From the NCBI GenBank assembly GCA_012728835.1, contig JAAYEJ010000051.1, positions 1 through 62,220 of the forward strand: a stretch of DNA of 62,220 nt, read 5' to 3'. This DNA comes from Candidatus Brocadiaceae bacterium (GTDB taxonomy: Bacteria; Planctomycetota; Brocadiia; SM23-32). The notes under the pieces are model-generated. The model was not told the origin of the DNA. It did no database searches and saw only the letters and a list, made by a program, of their open reading frames with translations. Each line of letters opens with the position of its first letter. The stretch's first letter is position 1. Shown here one piece after another: positions 30,796 through 39,604 of the stretch. Made by a program: the position numbers and the translations under genes.

Positions 30796-31905
30796 TCAGG
30801 ACCGTGCCGGGCTCGGCGTACGGCGCAGCCTCTCAAGCAGCTTCCTCTGTTCCTCTGTCAGCTCCTTCGGAATGCGCACCTGCAGCTCGACGTAGTGGTC
30901 GCCCTCGCGGCCGTCCGAGGTGCGCAGGCCGTGCCCGGGAATCCGCATCTTCTGCCCCGGCTGCACGCCCGGCGGCACCTTCAGGGCGACCAGCCCGTGC
31001 ATCGTGCGCACGTCGACCTCGGTGCCCAGTGCGGCGTCCACCATGTCCAGGGCCAGCCCGCTGTACAGGTCGCGTCCCTTGCGCGTGAACTTCTTGTGGG
31101 GCTGCACGCGCACCTCCAGCAGCAGGTCCCCCGCCCGGCCATGGGCCGTGCCCGGCTCGCCGAGGCCGGCCAGCCGAATCTGCCGGCCGTCCTCGATGCC
31201 GGCCGGTATCTTCACCTCCACGGTGCTCTGCTTCTCGTAGACTCCGGCGCCCCGGCACTGCCCGCACGGCTGCTGGACGATCTTGCCGCGCCCGAAACAG
31301 GCCGGACAGGGCCGCGACACGCTGAAGGCCCCCTGCCCCGTCAGAATCTGCCCGCTGCCGCGGCACTGCGGGCACGTGTCCACACGACTGCCTGGCGCGG
31401 CCCCCGTGCCCCTGCACGCGGCGCACTCCACCTGCCGCGGTATCCGCACCGACATCTTGCCGCCCTGCGCGGCCGTCTCGAACGGCACCGATATGGTGCT
31501 GACCACGTCGTTGCCGCGCTGGGGAGGCGCCGTCTCCGCGTGGCTCCGCCCGCCGCCGAAGATGCGGCTGAACAGGTCGCCGAGACCTCCGAAACCCTCG
31601 AACTCGACCCCACCGGCCCGGCCGCGGCCGGCCCCCTGCGCCCCGCCGAACATCTCCTCGAACCCGCCGAACGCCCCCCCGTGCATCCCCGCCTGGCGCA
31701 GTTGGTCATACTGGGCGCGCTTCTTCGGGTCCCCGAGCACGCTGTAGGCGCCGGTGATCTCCTTGAACCGCTCCTCGGCCGCCTTGCTCCCCTTCTGGCG
31801 GTCGGGATGGTGCTCCTTGGCCAGCCGCCGATATGCCTTGCGGATGTCCTCGTGCGAGGCATCCGGCGACACGCCCAATACGTCGTAGTAGTCCTTTTCG
31901 GGCAT
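30796..31905 (-). CDS. dnaJ: Chaperone protein DnaJ
   Basis: DnaJ is the Hsp70 co-chaperone. The J domain has DYYDVLGVSPDASHEDIRKAYRRLA and the HPD motif (33-35); a Gly/Phe-rich linker follows (about 75-125); four zinc-finger repeats CxxCxGxG are present (CAACRGTG, CPQCRGSG, CPACFGRG, CGQCRGAG), then the C-terminal substrate domains. Length is 369 residues, the normal size. dnaK and grpE are not in the window. It starts the dnaJ-hsp20-lon-ndh2 series; no CIRCE-type inverted repeat is visible upstream. Confidence 0.95.
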   Translation of the reverse strand: MPEKDYYDVLGVSPDASHEDIRKAYRRLAKEHHPDRQKGSKAAEERFKEITGAYSVLGDPKKRAQYDQLRQAGMHGGAFGGFEEMFGGAQGAGRGRAGGVEFEGFGGLGDLFSRIFGGGRSHAETAPPQRGNDVVSTISVPFETAAQGGKMSVRIPRQVECAACRGTGAAPGSRVDTCPQCRGSGQILTGQGAFSVSRPCPACFGRGKIVQQPCGQCRGAGVYEKQSTVEVKIPAGIEDGRQIRLAGLGEPGTAHGRAGDLLLEVRVQPHKKFTRKGRDLYSGLALDMVDAALGTEVDVRTMHGLVALKVPPGVQPGQKMRIPGHGLRTSDGREGDHYVELQVRIPKELTEEQRKLLERLRRTPSPARS

Positions 31906-31978
31906 GAATCGGGACTATCTGCAGAGGATCACCTGAGCCCCACGTCGGTAATCGACGGACAAAACCAGGCATGAGCCC

Positions 31979-32006
31979 ATTGTACACGGCCCCTGCTCCA
32001 ATGCAA
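31979..32006 (-). promoter_or_regulatory. Predicted promoter of dnaJ
   Basis: Minus-strand TTGCAT (32006-32001), 16 bases, TACAAT (31984-31979), then about 73 bases of leader. TACAATGGGC also occurs at the prfB promoter. Confidence 0.5.
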
Positions 32007-32022
32007 GGCAGCACGGAGCGGG

Positions 32023-33417
32023 TCACCCCACCAGGATCTGCCCCTCCGGGTACCGGTAGGTGGCCCGGTCCTTCCGCTGCGCCATGCTCAGGACCAGGGT
32101 GATCGGCCCCAGCCGGCCGGCGAACATGAGCAGCGTGATGATGAGCTTCCCCCCCGTCGTGATGTGCGCATCCGGCCCCGTCAGACCGGCGCTGAGCCCC
32201 ACCGTGCCGAACGCGCTGACGGAATCGAACGCCACCTCCAGGAAGGACGCATCCTCGGTGATCAGCAGAAGGAAGATGCTGCCGGACACCAGGGCCATCG
32301 AGAGCAGGATGATGCTGGCGACGCGATGCACCACCTCGGCCGGCACGGAGTGGTGGAACACCTCGGCCGTCGAACGGCCCCGCAGCGTCGCGACGATGCT
32401 GGCGATCATCACCCCGAGGGTCGTCGTCTTGATGCCGCCCGCCGTCCCGCTGGGGCTGCCGCCGATGTACATCAGCGCCATGAGGACGAACGCCATGGCC
32501 GGCGCCAGCCGGGTGATGTCCACGGTGTTGAAGCCCGCCGTGCGCGCCGTCACGGACTGGAACCCCGACATCAGGATCCGCGACTTGACGGAGACCCCCG
32601 CCATCGTCCCGCCGAATTCGAGCAGGAACACGGCGACGAACCCGGTGACCAGCAGGATGCCCGTCATCGTGAGGGCCAGCTTCGAATGCGTGCTCAGGTG
32701 CACGCGCCGCCCCCGCCGGGAGAACAGCCGCCAGCGTGCCGCGCGCAGAAGGTCGCGCACGACCGGAAAGCCCAGCCCGCCGACGACGATGAGGCCGCAG
32801 ACGGTCAGGTTCACGCCGGTTGAATCCCCGAAACGCACCAGGCTGTCGTCGTTCAGGCTGAAGCCCGCGTTGCAGAACGCCGAGATCGAGTGGAACACGC
32901 TGTGGTAGACGCACAGCGCGCTGCCGTGGAACGCGTTCCGCCAGGAGACGTAGAGGACAACCGCCCCCAGGAGTTCCACCACGGCGGTCAGCAGGCACAT
33001 GAACCGGAGGAGTTCCCAGATGCTGTCCGCGCCGCCCGTCTCGACGATATCCTCCAGCACGACCTCCACTCGCATCGAGACCCGGCGCTGGAACGTGCGG
33101 TAGAGGACAGCCCCCATGGTCATGATGCCCAGCCCGCCGACCTGGATCATGGCCAGGATGGCCAGTTGCCCGAACAGCGACCAGTGCTCCGGCGTGCTCT
33201 TGACCAGCAGCCCCGTGACGCACACGGCGCTGGTGGCCGTGAAGAGGGCGTCGGCCGGCCCCGTCCACCCCCGCGACCGGCTGCTGATGGGCAGCGTGAG
33301 CACGATGGCACCCAGCAGGATGACCAGCGCGAAGCTGCTCACGGCCGCCCGCGGCGCACCCCGGCGGAACGCCAGGGCAAGCAGCATCCGGCCCTTCTCA
33401 GTCAAGGCGCTCTTCAT
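32023..33417 (-). CDS. TrkH/KtrB-family potassium uptake channel subunit
   Basis: The 464-residue integral membrane protein has the four-repeat MPM fold of TrkH/KtrB. Selectivity-filter turns are visible as TSAVCVTGL, SAFCNAGF, TARTAGFN and SAFGTVGLS, four Gly-containing P-loops that select K+. The repeat around SVTARTAGFNTVDI is especially diagnostic. A regulatory TrkA/KtrA subunit is not adjacent. It follows prfB by 28 bases in the same direction. It is probably part of osmotic or pH homeostasis. Confidence 0.9.
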   Translation of the reverse strand: MKSALTEKGRMLLALAFRRGAPRAAVSSFALVILLGAIVLTLPISSRSRGWTGPADALFTATSAVCVTGLLVKSTPEHWSLFGQLAILAMIQVGGLGIMTMGAVLYRTFQRRVSMRVEVVLEDIVETGGADSIWELLRFMCLLTAVVELLGAVVLYVSWRNAFHGSALCVYHSVFHSISAFCNAGFSLNDDSLVRFGDSTGVNLTVCGLIVVGGLGFPVVRDLLRAARWRLFSRRGRRVHLSTHSKLALTMTGILLVTGFVAVFLLEFGGTMAGVSVKSRILMSGFQSVTARTAGFNTVDITRLAPAMAFVLMALMYIGGSPSGTAGGIKTTTLGVMIASIVATLRGRSTAEVFHHSVPAEVVHRVASIILLSMALVSGSIFLLLITEDASFLEVAFDSVSAFGTVGLSAGLTGPDAHITTGGKLIITLLMFAGRLGPITLVLSMAQRKDRATYRYPEGQILVG

Positions 33418-33445
33418 CCGTAGGCTCCGCCCCGGCGACGGCGCG

Positions 33446-34559
33446 CTACTCGCCGTCCGCCGTCCGGGTCTGCTGCGCCATGCGGTAACGCAGGTAGGCG
33501 TCCATGAACGGCATCAGGTCCCCGTCCAGTACGGCCTCGGGATTGCCGGTCTTGTGGTCCGTGCGCGTGTCCTTGACCATCTGGTAGGGCTGGAGCACGT
33601 AGGAGCGGATCTGGTTGCCCCAGGCGATGTCGCCCTTCTCGTCGTAGAGGCGCTCCATCTCCTTCTCGCGCTTCTGCTTCTCGTGCTGGAACAGCTTGGC
33701 CTGCAGGAGCTTGCGGGCCGTGGCACGGTTCTTGTGCTGGGACCGTTCGTTCTGGCAGAAGACGACGATCCCGGTCGGGATGTGCGTGAGCCGCACGGCC
33801 GACGACGTCTTGTTGACGTGCTGGCCGCCCGGCCCGCTCGAACGGGCGAACTCCATCTCGATGTCGGCGTCGTTGAGTTCGACGTCGATGTCGTCGTCCA
33901 GGTCGGGCGCCACGTCCACCGCTGCAAAGGACGTGTGCCGCCGCGCACTGGCGTCGAACGGCGAGATGCGCACCAGCCGGTGCACGCCGATCTCGCCCTT
34001 CAGGTAGCCGAACGCCCAGTCGCCGATGACCCGGATCGTCGCGCTGCGGATGCCCGCCTCCTCGCCCGGATGCAGGTCGATCTGCTCGGCCTTGTAGCCC
34101 TCGCGTTCGGCCCAGCGCAGGTACATGCGCAGGAGCATCTGGGCCCAGTCGCAGCTCTCGGTGCCGCCGGCGCCGGCATGCACGCTCAGGAAGGCGCCGT
34201 TGAGGTCCTCGCGATCGCCCATCATGCTCTTGAACTCGAGCCGGTCGAGGTTCTCGGCCAGTTCGGCCGCCCGCGCCTCGACCTCCCGCAGGGTGGCTTC
34301 GTCGTCTTCCTCTTCGGCCAGATCGGCCAGCACGCTCAGGTCGTCGAGCGCAAGCTCGAGTTCGCGCACGGGGTCGGTCAGTCCCCGGATGAACTTGACG
34401 CGCCGGATCACCTTCTGGGCCGCTTCCTGGTCGGCCCAGAAGTCCGGCGCCCTCATCCGCTCCTCGGCGTCCTTCAGTTCGGCTTCCCTGGTCGCCAGGT
34501 CAAAGAGAGTCCCGCAGGTTTGTTAAGCGGGCCCCCAGGTCGTCAGTAACGGTTGACAT
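33446..34559 (-). CDS. prfB: Peptide chain release factor 2 with programmed +1 frameshift
   Basis: RF2 ends translation at UGA and UAA. The open frame from the internal ATG at 34456 (336 residues) is incomplete. A 20-codon leader starts at ATG 34559-34557 ([19 protein letters not shown]) and stops at TGA 34502-34500, where CTT TGA C (34505-34499) is the classic slippery stop. A +1 shift continues DLATREAEL into the main frame, giving 370 residues. The stop-codon recognition motif SPF is present in RISPFDA, and GGQ is at 244-246. The internal Shine-Dalgarno-like sequence is degenerate (GCGGGA rather than AGGGGG). Expression is therefore self-regulated by RF2 level, as in E. coli. Confidence 0.95.
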
Positions 34560-34626
34560 GGGCGAATGCCCCCGATCGGACGGTCAAAGCGGCGGGCCGC
34601 CCCGACGGCGCCCGCACGGCCAGCCC

Positions 34627-34656
34627 ATTGTATCGAGCAGGCACCGACGGCGTCAA
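34627..34656 (-). promoter_or_regulatory. Predicted promoter of prfB
   Basis: Minus-strand TTGACG (34656-34651), 18 bases, TACAAT (34632-34627); it begins inside the 3' end of the upstream methyltransferase gene. Confidence 0.5.
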
Positions 34657-35492
34657 TCTGCGGGACGCGGTCGAGCGCCCGCCCGCATCTGCCGTGCGCG
34701 CTCGTACAGCAGGACCCCGGCGGCGACCGTCACGTTGAACGAGCCCGCCCCGCCCCGCATCGGGATGGCCACCACAGCGTCGCACGCGGCCTGCAGGTTG
34801 TCGGACAGCCCCTCGGTCTCGTTCCCGACCAGCAGCGCACACCGGCCCGTGAGGTCCGTCTCCCAGCAGGCCGCCGCGGCGTGCGCGGAAGCCCCGATCA
34901 CGCGGATCGACTGCGCACGCAGACCGCGCACACGGTCCGCCAGGTCGCCGGGCAGTTCCACCGGCACCCGGAAGATGGAACCGGTGCTGGACCGCACGGC
35001 CGCCCGCGTCCACGGGTCCGCCGAATCCCCGCTGAAGACCACGTGCGGCTGCGGCCAGGCGTCGGCCGTGCGGACCAGAACGCCCACGTTGCGGGGGTCC
35101 TGGATCCGCTCCCCCAGCAGGATCGTCGCCCCGTCGCCGGCCGGAGGGACGGGGCGCCCGGTCGGACGCCGAATGACGGCCAGCACCTGCACGGACGTCT
35201 CGTAGCCGAGGCCGAGCACGCGGAAAAAGACGCCGCGCCTCACGCGGGACGACGCCAGCCCGTGCGCACGCGCCGCCTGCAGCAGGCGCACGGCCTCCCG
35301 GCCCTCCACCGGGTCCAGGAAGAACAGGTGCTCGATGCCCGCCCCTCCCTCGATCGCCTGCCGGACCAGACGGCACCCGTCGGCCAGGAAGGCGGCCGGC
35401 GGCGCCCCCCGGACGGGCCGCAGCAGCCGACGCGCCTCCACAACGGCCGGGTGCTTCAGACTGTCGATCACGTCGCCGCCGCACATGGACAT
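34653..35492 (-). CDS. TrmH/SpoU-family RNA 2'-O-methyltransferase
   Basis: The C-terminal SPOUT domain has all three family motifs: ERIQDPRNVGVLVRTADA (motif 1), CALLVGNETEGL (motif 2) and IPMRGGAGSFNVTVAAGVLLYE (motif 3), forming the trefoil-knot SAM site. The N-terminal 110 residues resemble the substrate-binding domain of rRNA methyltransferases such as RlmB. Length is 279 residues. The exact RNA target is unknown. Its ATG (35492) lies among weak signals; prfB follows 93 bases downstream. Confidence 0.88.
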   Translation of the reverse strand: MSMCGGDVIDSLKHPAVVEARRLLRPVRGAPPAAFLADGCRLVRQAIEGGAGIEHLFFLDPVEGREAVRLLQAARAHGLASSRVRRGVFFRVLGLGYETSVQVLAVIRRPTGRPVPPAGDGATILLGERIQDPRNVGVLVRTADAWPQPHVVFSGDSADPWTRAAVRSSTGSIFRVPVELPGDLADRVRGLRAQSIRVIGASAHAAAACWETDLTGRCALLVGNETEGLSDNLQAACDAVVAIPMRGGAGSFNVTVAAGVLLYERARQMRAGARPRPAD

Positions 35493-35618
35493 GGACTCCG
35501 TTCGCGCCGGGGGAACGCCGGTCGCCGGGCATCATAGGCGGCCCGGACGGCGCAGTCAAAGGAGGCGCCTGCTGAGTCGTGCGTTCCGCGGCAGGCCGCC
35601 GTTTCCTTCCCGGGCAGC

Positions 35619-35647
35619 TTGACTTCGGCGCCCGGACTGGGTATACC
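35619..35647 (+). promoter_or_regulatory. Predicted promoter of tRNA-Arg(TCG)
   Basis: TTGACT (35619-35624), 17 bases, TATACC (35642-35647), 25 bases before the tRNA. Confidence 0.6.
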
Positions 35648-35672
35648 GTGTCGCCAACCCGTCGTATGTCGC

Positions 35673-35748
35673 GCGCCCGTAGCTCAACGGATAGAGCATC
35701 GGTCTTCGGAATCGAGGGTTGGGGGTTCGAATCCCTCCGGGCGTGCCA
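35673..35748 (+). tRNA. tRNA-Arg (anticodon TCG)
   Basis: Cloverleaf with anticodon loop CTTCGGA, acceptor GCGCCCG/CGGGCGT with the same first G-U pair as the ACG tRNA, and encoded CCA at 35746-35748. The T arm and acceptor are identical to the ACG tRNA at 25202-25278. Confidence 0.95.
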
Positions 35749-35777
35749 AGACATCCCCTGCGAGATGGGTCATCCCG

Positions 35778-36917
35778 ATGCTGCCCCGTGAACGCCTGCT
35801 GGCCGCCCTCCGGCGTCTGCCGGTCGACTACGTCCCCTGTTCCCCGTCCTTCAGCCACCTGACCGAGGTGCAGCGGCACGGGCAGCCCTGGAACTACCCC
35901 TGGCGCCCCGACGAATCCCCGTACCGCTACATGCTGGACGTCCTGGGCGTCGATCCGGTCGTCTCGATGCTGTTCTGGGACGGCACCTACTGCCCCGCCG
36001 ACGAGGTCACCTCGCGCACCTGGCGCGAGGGCGAGGTGCTGCACAAGGTGTTTGAGACCCCGTCCGGCGAGTTGCACGCCGCCGTCGAGGTCAACGAACT
36101 CTGGCCCTTCGGCGATGACATCCCGCTCTACCACGACTTCGTCGCCCACTACCGCGAGCCCTGGCTCCAGACCGAGGCCGACCTGGAGTGCATGCGCCAC
36201 GTCGTCCTGCCCCCGCACACCGACGCACAGGTCGACGCCATGCGCGCGACCATCGTGCGGCAGAAGGCCGTCGCCGACTCCCTGGGCCTGGCCACCAAGG
36301 CCAGCATCGGCCTGGGGCTGACGGGCGCCCTGATGGCGTGTGGCGCCGAGGCGATCTGCACCATGGTCATCGAGAGCCCCGACCTGGTCGACGGCTTCCT
36401 GGAGCTGGAGCACCGCGCCAGCCTGCGGATGATGGAGATCGCGGTCGAGGCGGGCGTCGACATCATCCGGCGCAACGGGTTCTACGAGACCTGCGACTTC
36501 TACAGCCCGGTCATGCTGGAGCGCTTCCTCGGCCGGCGCCTTCGGGCCGAGGTCGAGGCCGTCCACGCCGGCGGCGCGCTGGCCGCCTACACCGTGCATA
36601 GCGGCATCATGCCCATGCTCGACTACCTGGCGGGCATCGATTTCGACTGCATCTGTGACCTGGACACCGGGTTCGCAAACATGGACGCAGCCGGCGTCCA
36701 CTCGAAGCTCGGGGATCGGAAGAGCTTCTGGACCGGCCCGAGCAGCACGTTCCACATGTACGCGAAGGACCCCGAGGTCGTGCGGCAGGCCGTCCGGGAT
36801 GCCTTCACGGCGTTCGGCAAGACCGGCCTCGTCATCGCGACCGTCTCCTCCACGCATCCCATGATGCCCTGGGAGAACACGCTGGCGATGATCGACGAGT
36901 GGCGCGCGCTCCGATAG
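35778..36917 (+). CDS. Uroporphyrinogen decarboxylase-family protein
   Basis: The 379-residue protein has a URO-D/MtaA-type barrel: MLPRERLLAALRRLPVDYVPCSP at the start (the usual RERxxxALxxxPxDRVP block), GLGLTGALMACGAE, then FYSPVMLERFL and a C-terminal TVSSTHPMMPWEN. True HemE motifs are not all visible, and the HxCG zinc motif of MtaA-type methyltransferases is replaced by VHSG, so neither haem synthesis nor cobamide methyl transfer is assured. Such paralogues are numerous in planctomycetes and of unknown substrate. It starts 29 bases after tRNA-Arg(TCG). Confidence 0.75.
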   Translation: MLPRERLLAALRRLPVDYVPCSPSFSHLTEVQRHGQPWNYPWRPDESPYRYMLDVLGVDPVVSMLFWDGTYCPADEVTSRTWREGEVLHKVFETPSGELHAAVEVNELWPFGDDIPLYHDFVAHYREPWLQTEADLECMRHVVLPPHTDAQVDAMRATIVRQKAVADSLGLATKASIGLGLTGALMACGAEAICTMVIESPDLVDGFLELEHRASLRMMEIAVEAGVDIIRRNGFYETCDFYSPVMLERFLGRRLRAEVEAVHAGGALAAYTVHSGIMPMLDYLAGIDFDCICDLDTGFANMDAAGVHSKLGDRKSFWTGPSSTFHMYAKDPEVVRQAVRDAFTAFGKTGLVIATVSSTHPMMPWENTLAMIDEWRALR

Positions 36918-37002
36918 CGCGCAGGCAGGCGGCACAGGGGGATCCGCACGGACCCTCCTCCGGACGGTCGCCCTCCCGACGCAGAGTCTGACAGAGGTCA
37001 CC

Positions 37003-38160
37003 ATGGAAGGCCCCAAACCCGCACAAGGGCAGGAGATCCATTCGGCCGCCGAACTGGCCCGCCGCGTCTTCCACCCCGACACCCCCGCCCCCGTCCGCCC
37101 CGCTCTGCCGGGGGACGCCGTGCGCCCGAACCTGCGCGTCTTCAGCGACCGGGGACGCGTGACGGCGGCCGTGACGATGAACCACCGCCCCGTCGTCCTC
37201 GGCGGCACGCGGCACCTGGCGTGCACGTTCGGCGGCGTCTGCACGGACCCCGAATACCGCGGGCAGGGGCTGGCGACGCAGCTCCTGGAGGACTGCCGGC
37301 GCAAGGCCCTGGCAGACGGCGCGGACCTGGTGCTGATCTCCGGCAGCCGGGGCCTCTACCGCCATTCGGGCTACGCGCCCGTGGGGCACTTCGAGGTCTC
37401 CCGGATCCCCCGCGCCGGCCTGACCGCCGCGGCAGCGCTGAGCGAGCGTTACGATCTGCGCCCGGCCCTCTCGGACGACCTCCCCGCGCTGATGCGCATG
37501 CAGGTGGAGGAGCCGGTGCGGTTCGTCCGCAGCCCGGAGGAGATGCTCCGACTGGTCGGCCAGACCAGCATCGTCAACGGCCGCGGCCGGACGTTCGTGG
37601 TCTGCCGTAACGGCGCCGGCCCCGTCGCCTGGATGACCTGCCAGATCGGCGGCCGCTACGGCGAGGACATGCCGCCGAACTCGACCCGCGTCGTCGAGGT
37701 CGGGGGCTCGCGGTGGGCGGTCCTCTGCGCGCTGCCGGTCCTGATGGACAGGCAGAAGGTCGACGAGGTCGAGCTCTTCTACGGCGGTTGGGACCGCGAT
37801 TTCGCCCGCATGGCCGCCGACCTCGGGTGGCCGTCCGAGCCGCGCAGCTTCCGGGGCACCGTGGGCATCATCGCGCCGCAGCGGTTCTGGGATGCATCGG
37901 TCGCCCTGTTCCGCGAACGGCTGGGACCGGAGCGGTTCGAAACGCTGCGGTTCGAGGTCCGCCCGGACGCGATCGAGATCGCGTCCGGCACCGAGCGCCT
38001 GCTGCTGAAGGACTGGACCGCCCTGACCGAACTCGTGTTCATGCATCCGGCCCAACGAACGGAACGGCCGCTGGACCTGCCCCGCGACTCGGACCTCGCG
38101 ACCGCCCTCGACGAGATCTTCCCCATGCCGCTCGTCAACTACGGCCTGAACTACTTCTGA
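37003..38160 (+). CDS. GNAT-family N-acetyltransferase with C-terminal extension
   Basis: Residues 35-150 form a GNAT fold: TFGGVCTDPEYRGQGLATQLLED contains the acetyl-CoA pyrophosphate loop (YRGQGLA), and LYRHSGYAPVG is the following strand-loop. The remaining 230 residues form a second domain, giving an Eis-like two-domain length (385 residues). The acceptor is unknown. The start codon at 37003 follows a CAGAGGTC element. Confidence 0.8.
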   Translation: MEGPKPAQGQEIHSAAELARRVFHPDTPAPVRPALPGDAVRPNLRVFSDRGRVTAAVTMNHRPVVLGGTRHLACTFGGVCTDPEYRGQGLATQLLEDCRRKALADGADLVLISGSRGLYRHSGYAPVGHFEVSRIPRAGLTAAAALSERYDLRPALSDDLPALMRMQVEEPVRFVRSPEEMLRLVGQTSIVNGRGRTFVVCRNGAGPVAWMTCQIGGRYGEDMPPNSTRVVEVGGSRWAVLCALPVLMDRQKVDEVELFYGGWDRDFARMAADLGWPSEPRSFRGTVGIIAPQRFWDASVALFRERLGPERFETLRFEVRPDAIEIASGTERLLLKDWTALTELVFMHPAQRTERPLDLPRDSDLATALDEIFPMPLVNYGLNYF

Positions 38161-38222
38161 CACCCCGGCCTCGTTGCCGTTGCCGGCTGCCGCAGGACGA
38201 TCGGCAGCCGCGCAGGTTCCGT

Positions 38223-38252
38223 TTGCGATGCCGGCGGCTCCTGCGATATCAT
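38223..38252 (+). promoter_or_regulatory. Predicted promoter of the GGDEF-like gene
   Basis: TTGCGA (38223-38228), 18 bases, TATCAT (38247-38252). Confidence 0.45.
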
Positions 38253-38307
38253 AGTCGATTCGAGCAGCGGTTGGCGCAGCCGCATGACTCAGGGCCGAGA
38301 GGCAGAT

Positions 38308-38796
38308 ATGGACGCATCCGAGAAGTCCCGGCGCAACGGCGGTTCCGAGGCGGAACAGCCTTCACAGGAACTGAGCGAACGGCTCCGAGTCACCGAGTAC
38401 TTCTGGGCCCGGTTCGCCGAGGAGGTCCGCCGGGCGGAGCGTTACGGCCGTTTCCTCACGGTGGTGTTCGTCCACTGCGACAACGTCGGCGCGCGGCACG
38501 TCTTCAACAGCATGCGCCCACTCATGCGCAGCACCGACATCGTGGAGGTCGTCTGCAGCCGGCGGCCCGCCGACGCCGCGGCCGGAGCGCACGATGCCGG
38601 CCGGGACCACGTGGTGATGATCCTGCCCGAGACCGGCCGGAACGGGGGACGGATGATCGTGGATCGGCTGCGGACCCATCTGGCGGACCTGGGCGCGCCG
38701 GGCATCGGGATCGCCCACTACCCCGACGACTCCACCCAGCCCAACACGCTGTTCTCCATCGCCCGGGAGCGGGCGGAGGCGTGCGCGCAGCCCTGA
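38308..38796 (+). CDS. Degenerate GGDEF-domain protein
   Basis: The protein of about 162 residues resembles a GGDEF (diguanylate cyclase) domain without the active site. The first strand TVVFVHCDNVG, the helix ending MRPLMRSTDIVEVV, the strand HVVMILPETGRNGGRMIVDRLR and GIGIAHYPDD follow the family pattern, but the GGDEF turn itself reads GRDHV, so catalysis is not expected. It has no membrane or receiver domain. An N-terminal helix (about 25-50) is charged. It may act as a c-di-GMP-independent scaffold. An upstream in-frame ATG at 38284 is possible; 38308 follows GAGAGGCAG. Confidence 0.6.
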   Translation: MDASEKSRRNGGSEAEQPSQELSERLRVTEYFWARFAEEVRRAERYGRFLTVVFVHCDNVGARHVFNSMRPLMRSTDIVEVVCSRRPADAAAGAHDAGRDHVVMILPETGRNGGRMIVDRLRTHLADLGAPGIGIAHYPDDSTQPNTLFSIARERAEACAQP

Positions 38797-38831
38797 CAGC
38801 CCGTAGAAGAAGTGCGGCACGGGCCGCCCTC

Positions 38832-39389
38832 TCACACCGACGCGCTCCAGCCGGGCAGCCAGGGGCGGTGGACGGGATCGCTCGCGCGGCCCTCGCGCAC
38901 CCTGCGCACGTGTTCCCCGTAGGCCCGAAGGAAGTTGCCCTGGTGCAGTTCGTCGATCATCTGCGCCTGGAGTGACAGCGACAGCTCGGCCGGCCTGGCC
39001 AGGCCGATGCGGTCGATCACCACACGATGTCGCCTCTCCCATCCGCTGCCCGGCTCGCCCGGGCCGGTCTCGGTGTGGGATTCGCAGACCGAGACGTAGA
39101 GCCCGCACTCTCCGGCCGGGCCTTCGGCCGCGCAGACGGCGTACTCGGTCACCCGGCCTTCGGCGGCCTCGATGGCGAACGCAAACCGGCCGGCATGGGC
39201 CTGGTAGTGGCCGCAGCCGTCCGGACCCCAGTCCCGGGCGTCCTCGGCGTAGTGCGAGGCGCGGAACGGGACGCCCAGTTCCCGGATGGCCCGGTCCAGC
39301 GGCCCGACGGCCTCGGCAATCAACCCGCCGGCGTCGCGGGGCAGGCGACGCAGCGCGTCCAGGGGATCCTCTGCAGTCTGCGCGCTCAT
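38832..39389 (-). CDS. Hypothetical protein
   Basis: The 185-residue protein has no signal peptide or membrane helix. It begins MSAQTAEDPLDALRRL, has a central part with FRASHYAEDARDWGPDGCGHY, a stretch AECGLYVSVCESHTE and ends with HQGNFLRAYGEHVRRVREG and PWLPGW. I do not recognise a family. ATG 39389 follows GAGAGGTG. It is on the strand opposite to its neighbours, with 35 bases to the GGDEF-like gene. Confidence 0.6.
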   Translation of the reverse strand: MSAQTAEDPLDALRRLPRDAGGLIAEAVGPLDRAIRELGVPFRASHYAEDARDWGPDGCGHYQAHAGRFAFAIEAAEGRVTEYAVCAAEGPAGECGLYVSVCESHTETGPGEPGSGWERRHRVVIDRIGLARPAELSLSLQAQMIDELHQGNFLRAYGEHVRRVREGRASDPVHRPWLPGWSASV

Positions 39390-39509
39390 CGGCACCTCTC
39401 GGCCAGATGCCTTGCGAATCCGGCCGATGGCCCGAAGCGGGCCACGGGGGCGGCCGGACGATGTCACTGAGATGATAGACCTCCACCGGTCACTACTCAA
39501 GTGCAGGCG

Positions 39510-39538
39510 TTGACGTTCGGCACCGCGGCCCGTATCCT
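39510..39538 (+). promoter_or_regulatory. Predicted promoter of the polysaccharide lyase-like gene
   Basis: TTGACG (39510-39515), 17 bases, TATCCT (39533-39538). Confidence 0.55.
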
Positions 39539-39604
39539 ATCCCCCGGAGGGCTGTCCGGCGCCGGCGCCCTCCCGCCCCTTGCCCCTGCTGAGGTGCAGC
39601 CGCC

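Noticed and set aside
31906-32022. CIRCE heat-shock operator upstream of dnaJ
   Set aside because: No TTAGCACTC-N9-GAGTGCTAA-type inverted repeat is present.
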